From positions 41,565,649-41,629,648 of the forward strand of contig NC_087068.1 of the NCBI RefSeq assembly GCF_963678635.1: DNA of 64,000 nt. The letters run 5' to 3'. Source of the DNA: Symsagittifera roscoffensis. Taxonomy: Eukaryota; Xenacoelomorpha; Acoela; Convolutidae. A program made the position numbers and the translations under genes. The notes under the pieces are model-generated. The model saw nothing but the letters and a program-made list of their open reading frames with translations, did no database searches and had not been told where the DNA came from. Below, piece after piece: positions 12,801 through 21,229 of this stretch (position 1 is its first letter; each line of letters starts with the position of its first letter).

Positions 12801-15800
12801 TATCCCTGCCATGAGAATGGGTGGCACCATCGCTATATCACTTAATATTCTATCTGTGCCGGACAATTGATAATCACCTTGCCCCAAATCCATAACTTCT
12901 TCGACTCGCTTCCTTTTCGCTGAGTTACCAGCTTTCATCGATATTTCTGAATCCACTTTCGTCTTTCCAATTCTCCTCGGCATCACTCTGCTGCCTAACT
13001 TCATTTTCATCGCATTGATTTTATCAATCACCATTTTTGATCGCATCGTTCCTCTCCTGGTCCTTGACAGGTACACCACCTCTCCTTCATTGTTCTGCGG
13101 TGTCATCTTGATGGGAGAATTCGCTTCACTCTCATCAGTGGCTGAGTCGATCAATAACTCACTCAGTCTCCCTTCACACTCATCAAGCTTGTCAAGTACT
13201 TCTCTCATCAAGGGTTGATTGAGACCTGTTTTGAGAATGGACTGGGTCCCATAGCTCTGAATCACAGTCCAGACTTCTTCCATGAACGCCACTCTGTCCA
13301 GCTTACATCCCGTCCTACTCTCGTGGTCTCGGTGATGTACTTCCCATTCTTCTTCGGGCAGCGTTCCCAAGAAAGGTACTCTGGCTGAGGCCTCTATTCT
13401 TCTCCTCCGAGGTGATTCCATGAGGATTCTCTGATCGTTATTTCTTGTATTGCCAGGAGAGCTGCTCTCCGGCAAATTCCGTTTCATCTCCTCAAAGGCT
13501 GACGGAGGTTCCAGTGTCGAGATGCCTTCATCCGCTGGCTCAGTCGTTTCCAACGTGTCTGCATTATTCTCAAGATCACTGAAGATATTGAAATCCAGGC
13601 TGGATGTTCCTCCTGTCGATGCCCTGTCGTCCTCCCCACCAGCTTGATCTTGTTGCATGGGTTCTTCAGTCTGACGGTTTCCACCCTGTCCGTCATCTCC
13701 TTCTGACTTGTCCCTATTCGAGTTCGATGGTCCTTGTTTGTCATTGTCAGCTTCTTCCTGGAATCTCGGTATGAGCAATGTACCGGCTGATTTATCTTCC
13801 TCTTCTCCATGGACCACTTTGATTTCTTCGAAGGGTGCTAGGAAAACTCTCGTCTGCAATACTCCCGCAGCTTTCATCTCTTTTCTCACACTGGTCAGGA
13901 TTACTGAGGCTTCAGGCAATTCAGTCCTGCCTCTCATCCTCATTGGAGCTAAGCCTAGTCCCCTCCATTCCTCATCAAATCCTTCAGGCTTGGGAGTAGC
14001 AGCGTTGCTTATTCGCCTTCTCGTCGCTTGATCCGTGTACGCAAATCGTGTGTACTGTAACACGGCGGCATTTCTCCCCACGAAGTATGGATCCATCGTC
14101 GCCGAGAAATTCCCTACTCTCCTTTCATTGGTTTCGAATGCTCTCAACCTAGGAGTTTGTACTACGGAGACTGCTCCGAGCAACATCCTTCTTATCAGAG
14201 GGAATTCAGGGATTGCTTCGGGTAGCTTCTTGTAATCGCCCCAGTCCTTCGTCTCTTCTCTCACCTTGTGATACGCTGCTGTGAGACGAGGCACTCTGGT
14301 CATTTCACCATTCGTTTTGTCATAGGGCCTCAGATTCCAAAGCTTTGGAAACACCTCAATGTGCCCTCTTTCTACTTCTCCCATGCGGTCACAGAAGTGA
14401 TCGTCAAAATTGATGACTGTCATCTCTGGCTCCGATATTTTCGCAAATAACAGATCTTCACTCATGAGCTCTCGCAATGCGTGCTGCTCACACCAGTTCA
14501 GTGTACTACCGTCCACTGCCGATATGAGGTTCAGGTGCAACACCGACCTCCTATATGCTTCCACTTTAACGTCAGGGAACGCAAAGGTGACTGCTGGTCC
14601 ATAGATCACTGTCACGAACTCCGTGACTCCTCTGATCAGCGCCAAGGGATCGATTCTCATAGCTAAGCTCAAATCTGTTAACAGCGGCATGCCTCCAACA
14701 TGTCGTCTAACATCTTCCTCTCTTTCAATTGTCTCGTCTTCTCCGGTTCCAAAGCGATTTTGCTGCAAGAGATACTGGATAAGAGTGTGTCTCAGGTCTT
14801 TTATTTTGTTCCACGAGTCTGTGGATTTCTTCATATCCAGATTCCTCACTCTCTCTTTCATCTGCTCTGGACAACGTGCCAGTTTCATCAGTCCTCCCAA
14901 GTTTCCGTGGGTTATTGCGATCAATGTCAGAAGTCCATCTAGTCGCAGGTTCTGTATTCCATCCGTAAGCAGTATCACCGGTCCTTTCACGAAATTCTCC
15001 GCTCCAAATGTCACGAACAGGGCTATTAATTCCACTATCGATACTTTCACTACCGCTTGGAGGAATTCCTTTATCAAGTAGTGCGAGACTTTCGGGTAGA
15101 CTTTTGCCAAGAAGGACGCGGTCCATCCGGCTCCCAACCCTTCTAGCATGCTGTCTGTCCTTTCAAATCCCTCCTGTCCTTTCACTTCCTGGGTCCAGAA
15201 GGTTTCCAGAGTAATCTGACACATTCTGTTCACGAACTCAGCTGTCTTTTCTCCGGCATTTTCCGCCAGGTTCACCTCCTTCAACAAGTAGGCGTGTATC
15301 TTAGTGATCATTACTGGGCCTTGCTGAAAAGCATCTGCACCCAATGCCGCTACTCTCGGATTCAGGTGTAGCCACTGGTTTGCTTCCGGCTTGGTTCTCA
15401 GCACCATCGCTTCCAGATGAGCTCTCGTCTCCAGTGAATTCTTTCTTCTCGTGTCTTCACTCGCCACTTCCATTGCTCGGAACCACAAGTCGTTGGACAT
15501 CGCCGTGATCACTCGATGGTCGTCATCTATTCCTGGTTTCAGTTTGAGTTGCCGACTGAAGTTGGACAGTTCCAACCCCAGTACTTCGTCCAACACCAAC
15601 ATGTGTAGCGCGTGGTCCTTGAACCCTCTCATCGCGTTTGAGATATCTGACCATACTGCAGGCAGTTCAGCCTTAAGTGGGCTCAGGTTCTCCATTTCTA
15701 TCATGCGATTCGGGGCTGATATGATCACATCATATTTTCCCTCCGAAAGTAAGGCTACCATTGCATACACAAATTTCAGTCCATCCGGGAGATATGCATA

Positions 15801-18305
15801 TCCCGGAGACAACGCAAATACTACTCTCAACGTCACTTTATTGAATGATCCCTCCTTTGTCGCGTCTACCACTTCACCCATTGACTCCAGGATGTCTTTT
15901 ATCGCTGGCCATACTGCGTTTTCTGCTGTTGCAGGATCTCTGAGCCTGCTCAGAAAACCTCTACTGTGTAGATGGTCATTGATGCCAGCAAACACAATCG
16001 TTATCGGGTTCATTTCTGTCTGCCTTTGTACCCCTATAGCCAATGACACTGATTGCAATAGGTCTAGGTCAACTGCGGCCAGCATTATGACGTCCGGCCA
16101 AAACAAAGACTTAGAGGTGTACACGAACTCTGAGTTCGCTACTACCATGATTTTGGCCTTTCTCATCTCTGCTTTGTCGTAGGCGGCGAAGATGGTCTCA
16201 TCTTTCCTTATCGCTGTCAATCCGCCATATCTCTGGGCATCACCATCTTGGTTCACTAGTTTTGGGTACACTCTCTCCTTCACATGACCAGGTGGTGTCG
16301 TCAATTGCCTAAATATCTTCACGTGTTGTCCAATCGGCGCTCTCGCCGTCAGGAATCTTCCTGACCTTTCTTCACGATTCCTCTCATCATGGTTCAATCT
16401 CACATCTTGCAACGGTCTTGCATTCACAGGTCCTATTGTGTTGTTGGAGGGCAGTCCCTCCAAGTCGGCAAATCTCAAGGCCGTCGTGGAGCTGAAATTT
16501 ATGCTAGCGGCTATCAACCAGTCTACGCCGGTTATCGAGTACAATCTGCTAACGGATAGCGTCGCTCCATTCAGCATCCTCCTTGCATCTTCGATGAAGC
16601 TCACTCTCTGTAGGTCCAGCTTCATTAGTTCTTCTTTGTATATATGCCAAGGAGACGGTATGGATCGCGACCACATCAATGAGCCTCTGCTCGGTCTCTC
16701 CTCTCGACTGGTACTCGTCGTCTCCGATCTAGTGTCCGATCTGGATGTGCCTGCTACTTCCTCGATTGGTTGGTTGACAGGTCCTATCCTTTTCCTAGGA
16801 TGAATTGTCCTCCTCATCGGTGCTTCTCCCAACCGATCTTGTACGTCTGTTCTTCGACCTGGTTCACCGGAGCTTTGTTGCCGGTAATTTGTGACGGCTG
16901 GGACCGTACCCAAGCGTGTTTCCAGGTTAGGAGGTACAAAGGTGGTGATCACCGTATCACTCACCGTTCCCTCTTCCTTCAGCACTCCTGTGTCAAAGAG
17001 TTCTGCTTCCAGCTCATCCAACCGTTCTTGGAAGACTCGATTCAACCAAGCTTGTCCTTCGACACTGTCGAAGTGGATGCCATCTGTGGTCAGTCTGGCT
17101 TGATCCATGGCTCTCAATTCATGTTCAATGTCCATGAGGATCATTCTTCCGGCATTTCGATTTGCTAGGTTTCTCAAGATGTTGTTCCATCTCATGACTC
17201 CCTCGTTGTGCCTTCTTCCTGATGCTGTCAGGCTTCTTGCGTTCATTGGCACCGTGCAAACGGTCAGTACCGCGCAACTGAACTTCTGCCAGAGAGTAGT
17301 AAACAAACACACCATCATTGCTTCCCACAGTGCTTCCTGCTCATCTGATCCTCTGGAGATGTCATTCGTCCCAACTAAGATCATCACATTGGGTATCTTC
17401 CCTGGATTCATCAGCTCCACCATGCGATATAATTGGGCAATCGTCGCGCCTCCAAAGGCCATCACCGTGGTGACCCATGAGGTCCTCAAATTCGACAGCA
17501 CTCTGACTAAGCTGTCTCCCAATATCAGGTGAGATGTCCCGAGTGGTGGTTGCTGCAGGTTCACAGCCGGGCTCCAGGTAGCTCGATTGAAGCAGGCTCT
17601 CGGATCTGTCTCCGGAACTCCCGTGAAATTATACTTCAATTGATTATTCTTCTGCACGTCTATTACACGAGACACTTTCTTCGCTGGCATCTTCCTTACT
17701 TTCCTCTCTGGGATTCTCGAGTTCCCCATGAGTGGTGTCACGTTACTCATCCCTTGTCTGATTACTGTCTGGGAGAGTTGTACTCTGCCCGTATCGTCAA
17801 TCGTTCCATAGGGTGCAGTCACCCCGGAACCTTGTGCATTCTTGTTAGCGACCAATCGTCCAGCTGTCTCTATCAGTTTTCTCACTGTCTGTTCTACGAC
17901 GGGATCACCCAAGGTGTCACTAGGATCCGGGATTGTTACTCGGTTCGTCTCTGCTGGAAGCCGTGTCTCCGTTGTTTGATTCATTTCTCGAGGTGTCAAG
18001 AGCTCCATCGGGGACTGCCCACGAGGAATATCCCTTGCAGGTATCACTTTCTCAATGGACGTCGTCAACGCCACCTGCTCCGATCGCTCTTTGTATTCCT
18101 GCCTTAAGCGTTCGATCTCTTGACCCTGCTTTTTGTTGCAGTCTTCAAACAACTTTCTCCACATGTCCCGGTCTTCCTCCATCGCCAGCATGGTCTTCGT
18201 CATATCGTCTAACTCCTTCTTCGTACTTCTCAACTGATCGTTCATCTCGTCCAGATCTTGTATGGTTTGGTTCGTCTGAACCTTCTGTGTCAATATAGTA
18301 GTCAA
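9804..18305 (-). CDS. giant retroelement protein with SGNH-hydrolase domain (2833 codons)
   Basis: The frame is uninterrupted. Residues 1-90 are helical and charged (likely coiled coil). Residues 259-430 form an SGNH/GDSL hydrolase domain with Ser265 in GDS, Gly286, Asn314 in GTND, and Asp408/His411 in DGIH, so all catalytic blocks are present. Residues 718-935 look like a second, divergent SGNH-type fold (ANS at 723-725, GIND at 774-777, DDDH at 927-930). The rest, including an acidic region after about 1450 and a basic KRKR further on, matches no family I recognise; no integrase or RT motif was seen. The first codon is TTG, only three bases from a rearrangement junction, and the first in-frame ATG is codon 21. 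The old copy extends further N-terminally (about 34400-34527), so the natural N-terminus is probably missing. Base composition is clearly less AT-rich than the flanks. Confidence 0.85.
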   Translation of the reverse strand: MTTILTQKVQTNQTIQDLDEMNDQLRSTKKELDDMTKTMLAMEEDRDMWRKLFEDCNKKQGQEIERLRQEYKERSEQVALTTSIEKVIPARDIPRGQSPMELLTPREMNQTTETRLPAETNRVTIPDPSDTLGDPVVEQTVRKLIETAGRLVANKNAQGSGVTAPYGTIDDTGRVQLSQTVIRQGMSNVTPLMGNSRIPERKVRKMPAKKVSRVIDVQKNNQLKYNFTGVPETDPRACFNRATWSPAVNLQQPPLGTSHLILGDSLVRVLSNLRTSWVTTVMAFGGATIAQLYRMVELMNPGKIPNVMILVGTNDISRGSDEQEALWEAMMVCLFTTLWQKFSCAVLTVCTVPMNARSLTASGRRHNEGVMRWNNILRNLANRNAGRMILMDIEHELRAMDQARLTTDGIHFDSVEGQAWLNRVFQERLDELEAELFDTGVLKEEGTVSDTVITTFVPPNLETRLGTVPAVTNYRQQSSGEPGRRTDVQDRLGEAPMRRTIHPRKRIGPVNQPIEEVAGTSRSDTRSETTSTSREERPSRGSLMWSRSIPSPWHIYKEELMKLDLQRVSFIEDARRMLNGATLSVSRLYSITGVDWLIAASINFSSTTALRFADLEGLPSNNTIGPVNARPLQDVRLNHDERNREERSGRFLTARAPIGQHVKIFRQLTTPPGHVKERVYPKLVNQDGDAQRYGGLTAIRKDETIFAAYDKAEMRKAKIMVVANSEFVYTSKSLFWPDVIMLAAVDLDLLQSVSLAIGVQRQTEMNPITIVFAGINDHLHSRGFLSRLRDPATAENAVWPAIKDILESMGEVVDATKEGSFNKVTLRVVFALSPGYAYLPDGLKFVYAMVALLSEGKYDVIISAPNRMIEMENLSPLKAELPAVWSDISNAMRGFKDHALHMLVLDEVLGLELSNFSRQLKLKPGIDDDHRVITAMSNDLWFRAMEVASEDTRRKNSLETRAHLEAMVLRTKPEANQWLHLNPRVAALGADAFQQGPVMITKIHAYLLKEVNLAENAGEKTAEFVNRMCQITLETFWTQEVKGQEGFERTDSMLEGLGAGWTASFLAKVYPKVSHYLIKEFLQAVVKVSIVELIALFVTFGAENFVKGPVILLTDGIQNLRLDGLLTLIAITHGNLGGLMKLARCPEQMKERVRNLDMKKSTDSWNKIKDLRHTLIQYLLQQNRFGTGEDETIEREEDVRRHVGGMPLLTDLSLAMRIDPLALIRGVTEFVTVIYGPAVTFAFPDVKVEAYRRSVLHLNLISAVDGSTLNWCEQHALRELMSEDLLFAKISEPEMTVINFDDHFCDRMGEVERGHIEVFPKLWNLRPYDKTNGEMTRVPRLTAAYHKVREETKDWGDYKKLPEAIPEFPLIRRMLLGAVSVVQTPRLRAFETNERRVGNFSATMDPYFVGRNAAVLQYTRFAYTDQATRRRISNAATPKPEGFDEEWRGLGLAPMRMRGRTELPEASVILTSVRKEMKAAGVLQTRVFLAPFEEIKVVHGEEEDKSAGTLLIPRFQEEADNDKQGPSNSNRDKSEGDDGQGGNRQTEEPMQQDQAGGEDDRASTGGTSSLDFNIFSDLENNADTLETTEPADEGISTLEPPSAFEEMKRNLPESSSPGNTRNNDQRILMESPRRRRIEASARVPFLGTLPEEEWEVHHRDHESRTGCKLDRVAFMEEVWTVIQSYGTQSILKTGLNQPLMREVLDKLDECEGRLSELLIDSATDESEANSPIKMTPQNNEGEVVYLSRTRRGTMRSKMVIDKINAMKMKLGSRVMPRRIGKTKVDSEISMKAGNSAKRKRVEEVMDLGQGDYQLSGTDRILSDIAMVPPILMAGIKSTGYKSKRSDRTLTGATLEMEILSQCGESKMRDFKPSPMNHGKGSVAGQLTPVEYNRLTVSETVSIDEPTGGYMEMLEYRNSARGYVMALEDEKAMEGYLETMLQGTTLKQKAYGTLASSDVEAETIEQLVSLPWKAVVLRYFEEEMRTTPRIHALVAVPYVRTELQLRLAWCMMGLTREEYDSEERKRSKEEKVFLMTNLRDLIVQEGAAVACAKRRDALCFIRFLIEQISVPALSTCVKMLKEGDERTKAMFLLAMLDMQQSKPMRVNMKEPEELEPMKKIDEIRRFSNKELRLTKESMGALPKSSEYCGPIKKKSYSYVSGIIGIAYNPFLSEDIRDCFFDYEQAVLLRFWTSRIVTTKSVNNPQAKLGLVLEEEVTAPSIPKSDKRVEFGLGFSDELLRTSLMAVWELMKPSWCPIPNADSILRATQDIQRELNADCNLRDLNIIYNVMITASKSNGEDRVELPGWGPEDWVKPGSCLAEVCGLEGHVCGSLDCVKTLEKQHKQLTVLFGNVVMKARTETELIADCHGGTDVNLVTALGFYSMCGSLESLLNLEQKHEMVTAISVEVFPGVLQTEQKYIGKWREAIETEMNIRHSETYCRPSGARYLVGSTWAPMCKSRYPVHFVAVDVKSTRTIVDQAFSVPKCVRLARMSEKSYELLCKMFSAVPERTKEELESIVGKKFMGYVSGNFSDFEKQKQRGSTVTDYNAVDENDEIHRVMMEVEPLLEASGKRNWRSIMLTHDEFPCHCLLQTWWYPKRSNLVLIWDSGELLSMGLPDSSQPITIVIVGVMMAIRWLEAHVRENNRQEAPTREQLQKLDCLKDLDLFETMCKVLNIPMEVKKIWARKRLMPWFRANMTAWLYEYAKKHMSKHGRVYSEYQLDIGAGAFKRAFVTHRNAVTTAVKRISRTSERSGNEKAEMLKEDLERNVTLCLHNSFCRNRESNVDPLPCCKQRVEEQKCWRTASNSVRIVNDVLQDTETESAESVSQEEEMEH
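17010..17531 (-). other. SGNH/GDSL hydrolase domain
   Basis: The domain covers residues about 259-430 of the giant frame. Block I is LILGDSLV (nucleophile Ser265). Block II is the Gly pair in AFGGAT (285-286). Block III is VGTND (Asn314). Block V is TDGIHF (Asp408, His411). These four residues form the catalytic set of SGNH esterases and lipases. Esterase domains are known in ORF1 of some CR1/L2 LINEs but are unusual next to a Gypsy-type pol. Confidence 0.88.
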
Positions 18306-18307
18306 TA

Positions 18308-18322
18308 TGGCGCTCCTGGGTG
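18308..18322 (+). promoter_or_regulatory. tRNA primer-binding site copy
   Basis: TGGCGCTCCTGGGTG starts with the TGG expected from pairing to a tRNA 3' CCA end. A second copy at 30329-30343 (- strand) lies 12 nt from the LTR end, the expected position. The tRNA species was not identified. Confidence 0.6.
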
Positions 18323-18858
18323 TTATTCCTTTTTAACATCATGACCGGCAGAACCGTTAACGAGCACTCCGCGCCGAGCGGATGCTCACATTAACGCCCT
18401 TAATAGGCCTAAACCGCCGGGGCGGAAGGGTAGTTCGGAACGCGGAAGCCTTCCGGATTACCGTGAATAGTTTTTTAACCTAGTTAAGACCGAAAATTCA
18501 CGAACCAGGAAGGGTGGGGGGAATCGCGAACCCCTCATCCCCTGAGTGGTTTGTGACCAAAAACACTTAAAGATATAAGTAAAACCAAACAAAAAGTAGT
18601 ATAGTACCCAAGAAAAACAAAAAACATAAAAAATAACCGAAAAAACAAAAAACAGTAAAAAAAAGTAAAAAATCAGTAGAAATCATCCCCCCAGACAAGA
18701 TGTGATTCAACCCCCCCGTTTGTTGTTGATAGATATATTGTTGTTACAGGCATTTATATCAGTCAGGATCGTTACGATCAATTTTGAGGCCCGTTTGTGA
18801 GGCTTGTACTGTAGGGTTATTTGAGCATTTAAGCACGTTAATGATAAATTGCGCTCAA

Positions 18859-20453
18859 TCCGGAGGGGTCAGCTGATTTGCGCTCAATTCGGAAGGGTCT
18901 TGGGTGAAGACCGATCCGGCAAGCAGTACAAGGAGCAACAAGAAGGGGCTCAACGACAACAACAATCGACTGTTGGGTATCGTTAACAAGTTTTGTATCC
19001 CTTTTGGTACAAAAAGTAAGATAGTAATCTGTGGGGGGCTCGACAGTGCTGCACTGTAGTGACCCTTCACCGAACTGCGAATATCCGAGTTAAGCACCTT
19101 AATTCGGATATTAAACAGACCCGGAGGGGTATAGTATTACTAATAGTATTACTTATATAGCCTATATTAATAGTCTTATATCAATTTTCAGTCAAAAACA
19201 ACGAAAACAGACCGGTTTTTAGGATCAAAATTGTGATATTTTGATCCCCCCACAAGTCGCGATTTTTGAGATATCGATATTTTTTGAAACGGAAAAAAGC
19301 GCTAAGTTAGTGTGTTACATCTTAACTGCACTACCATAATAGGTAGAACCGGTTAAGTTAAGTTCGAAGGTGGTTGGAACTATTTTGGTACCGAAAACTG
19401 AAATTTCGTGATTTTTGAGAAAACGGAACACTAAAAATTTAGAAAATTTTTTGAAATTTTTGAGGTAGGACAGTAAAAATAGTTGTTCGGACAACGTCCA
19501 CTAGTGAATCTACAAGTTTTAAAACCCGCTACCCGAAAGCCTTCCGGGTTGCAGAGAAATCGAACGTAACGTGTTTGATTTGGTGGATTCATCAATCCGG
19601 AGGGGTCCAGGTAGCATAGTTTTTCGCAAAATTTTTCTACAATAGCGTTTTAGATCGGGTCTTTTGCATTGAACTAGAAGAGTATAGGCCTTCTGAGCTC
19701 GGATCAATAATTTTTAGGTCGAAAGGACCAGATTTGCGGAAAAAGTTAGGCGGAACCTATAAGAGAGAAAATTTTTTGAGTTTGGAAAAAAGACGTTTTG
19801 GTTAATAACTTTGGAACTACTGAGCATATCGAGTTGATCTTGGTACCAATAGATCAGAAATTAGCTGAGCTTACTAATAGGATCAGAAATTTTTCGGAAA
19901 AACGAGCGTGAAAATTTTTGAGATTGTTTTTAGCAAATTACACAAATCCGGAGGGGTACACCCTTCACGTTTTATAAATTTTTTTTTGGAAAACCCTTAT
20001 ACCCCTACCAAAAGTTGATAGCGATTGAACTAAGTAACTTAGGACAGTTCTAGACAAAAAGGGAGGGCTGAAGGCACAAGACAACCATAATAGAGTCGAA
20101 ATTAGGCAAGTGATAAGACCCTTCACCGTTAGTGTGAATTGTCAAATAAGTGCCTTAACTTCAATCCGGAGGGGTCTAGGAAAGGACCCTATACCCTTCC
20201 CAGTTAATTCAGACAGCATAAAAGCAACGCAGAACGTATCCGGAGGGGTATAAGTTGAAATTAAGAAAACTACAAAAAGCTACTTTGACAGAGCTAAGGG
20301 CTCCCAATCCGGAGGGGTCAAAATTTTCCAAAGTCAGAGGGGTCCGAATCCGGACGGGGTCTACTTTCCACAAAACCGGAGGGGTCCCAATCCGGAGGGG
20401 TCTATATTCTGACAGTCCGGAAGGGTCCTATTTGTGCCAATCCGGAGGGGTAT
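18859..20453 (+). repeat. CCGGAGGGGTC motif array and hairpins in the leader
   Basis: The motif (A)TCCGGAGGGGTC and close variants occur near 18859, 18888, 19120, 19595, 19946, 20164, 20239, 20307, 20336, 20348, 20375, 20389, 20414 and 20439. At 19061-19130 and 20117-20176 a copy pairs with an upstream GACCCTTCACCG to enclose an inner stem-loop around CCTTAA. A similar arrangement lies in the LTR near 8551-8605 (CCCTTCCGGATTC with AATCCAGAAGG). Confidence 0.8.
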
Positions 20454-21229
20454 CATTTTATTAAGGACTTAGGTAAACGAAAGAAAGACTAAAAAGCGAG
20501 AGGTATTAGGTTATTAATACACAGGCTAGGTATCAGTGACTGCACTGGTAACTTGCCTCTCAAAAAGAACCAGACTAATACAAAACAGGTCCGAACTCGG
20601 ATATTCGCGACACTAAGTCTAAATTAAAAAGAGCGTGTCTCATTGGTGTGGATTGAAACATAATACGTTTTTGGGAAAAGTGACTGCCCTGAGGATTTTA
20701 GTAGGTCTAGCTCGGGCAGTCCGAAGGCAGATAGGTAACACAGTACTCGGTGGGTGCAATAGACGCCCACTTGAGAAAATTACTGCCTTCAAAGTTTTGT
20801 CTGTTTGGTGCAGCACCAAGCAGGGAAAGCTTTTTCTTTAAAAGACAGGTTCGACTATTGTACTGCGACCGACTAAGAGTACAAGACACATACGTTTTTT
20901 TTATATATACATTCATATTGTGTCAATATATATTTTTTGTTTTTGATTTTAAATCAACCTAAACTGTGCTTGATTGGGTAGTGACTACACTATCTTTTAA
21001 ATTGACTGATAACATCATATTGTGCTAGTTTCCAGATCTTTGGACCGATAATCGGCTAGTGTGAATATATTTTATACAAACTGTACTCTGACAACATACA
21101 GGGTTTCGTGGTCACTATTTAATAGAATCTGGTGAAATTTATTGTGTTGTGTCATTATTATTGTTAATAAAACCATAAGGTCTCTAGCAATTGAGTCAAG
21201 AGTAGGCATAGGAAAGTGACAAATAAAGA

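Larger units (their letters stand above)
18308..21229 (+). promoter_or_regulatory. long leader of the gag-pol unit with primer-binding site
   Basis: The leader begins at 18308 with TGGCGCTCCTGGGTG, the same primer-binding-site-like sequence that follows the LTR at 30356 on the - strand after a 12-nt gap. It runs about 2.9 kb to the gag ATG with no credible ORF. It contains many copies of CCGGAGGGGTC and ACCCTTCACCG, several able to form hairpins. Such a long structured leader may carry packaging or translation signals, but that is inference. It starts here without an LTR: directly to its left is the giant frame, head-to-head. Confidence 0.7.

Noticed and set aside
9775-18298. Many + strand open frames of 60-240 codons across the giant ORF.
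   Set aside because: They are antisense shadows of a long, less AT-rich frame. None has a domain, while the - strand frame has a full SGNH motif set.
18859-20453. Regularly recurring short motif that could suggest a CRISPR array.
   Set aside because: Spacing is irregular, the context is a metazoan retroelement leader, and the motifs take part in hairpins rather than repeat-spacer units.
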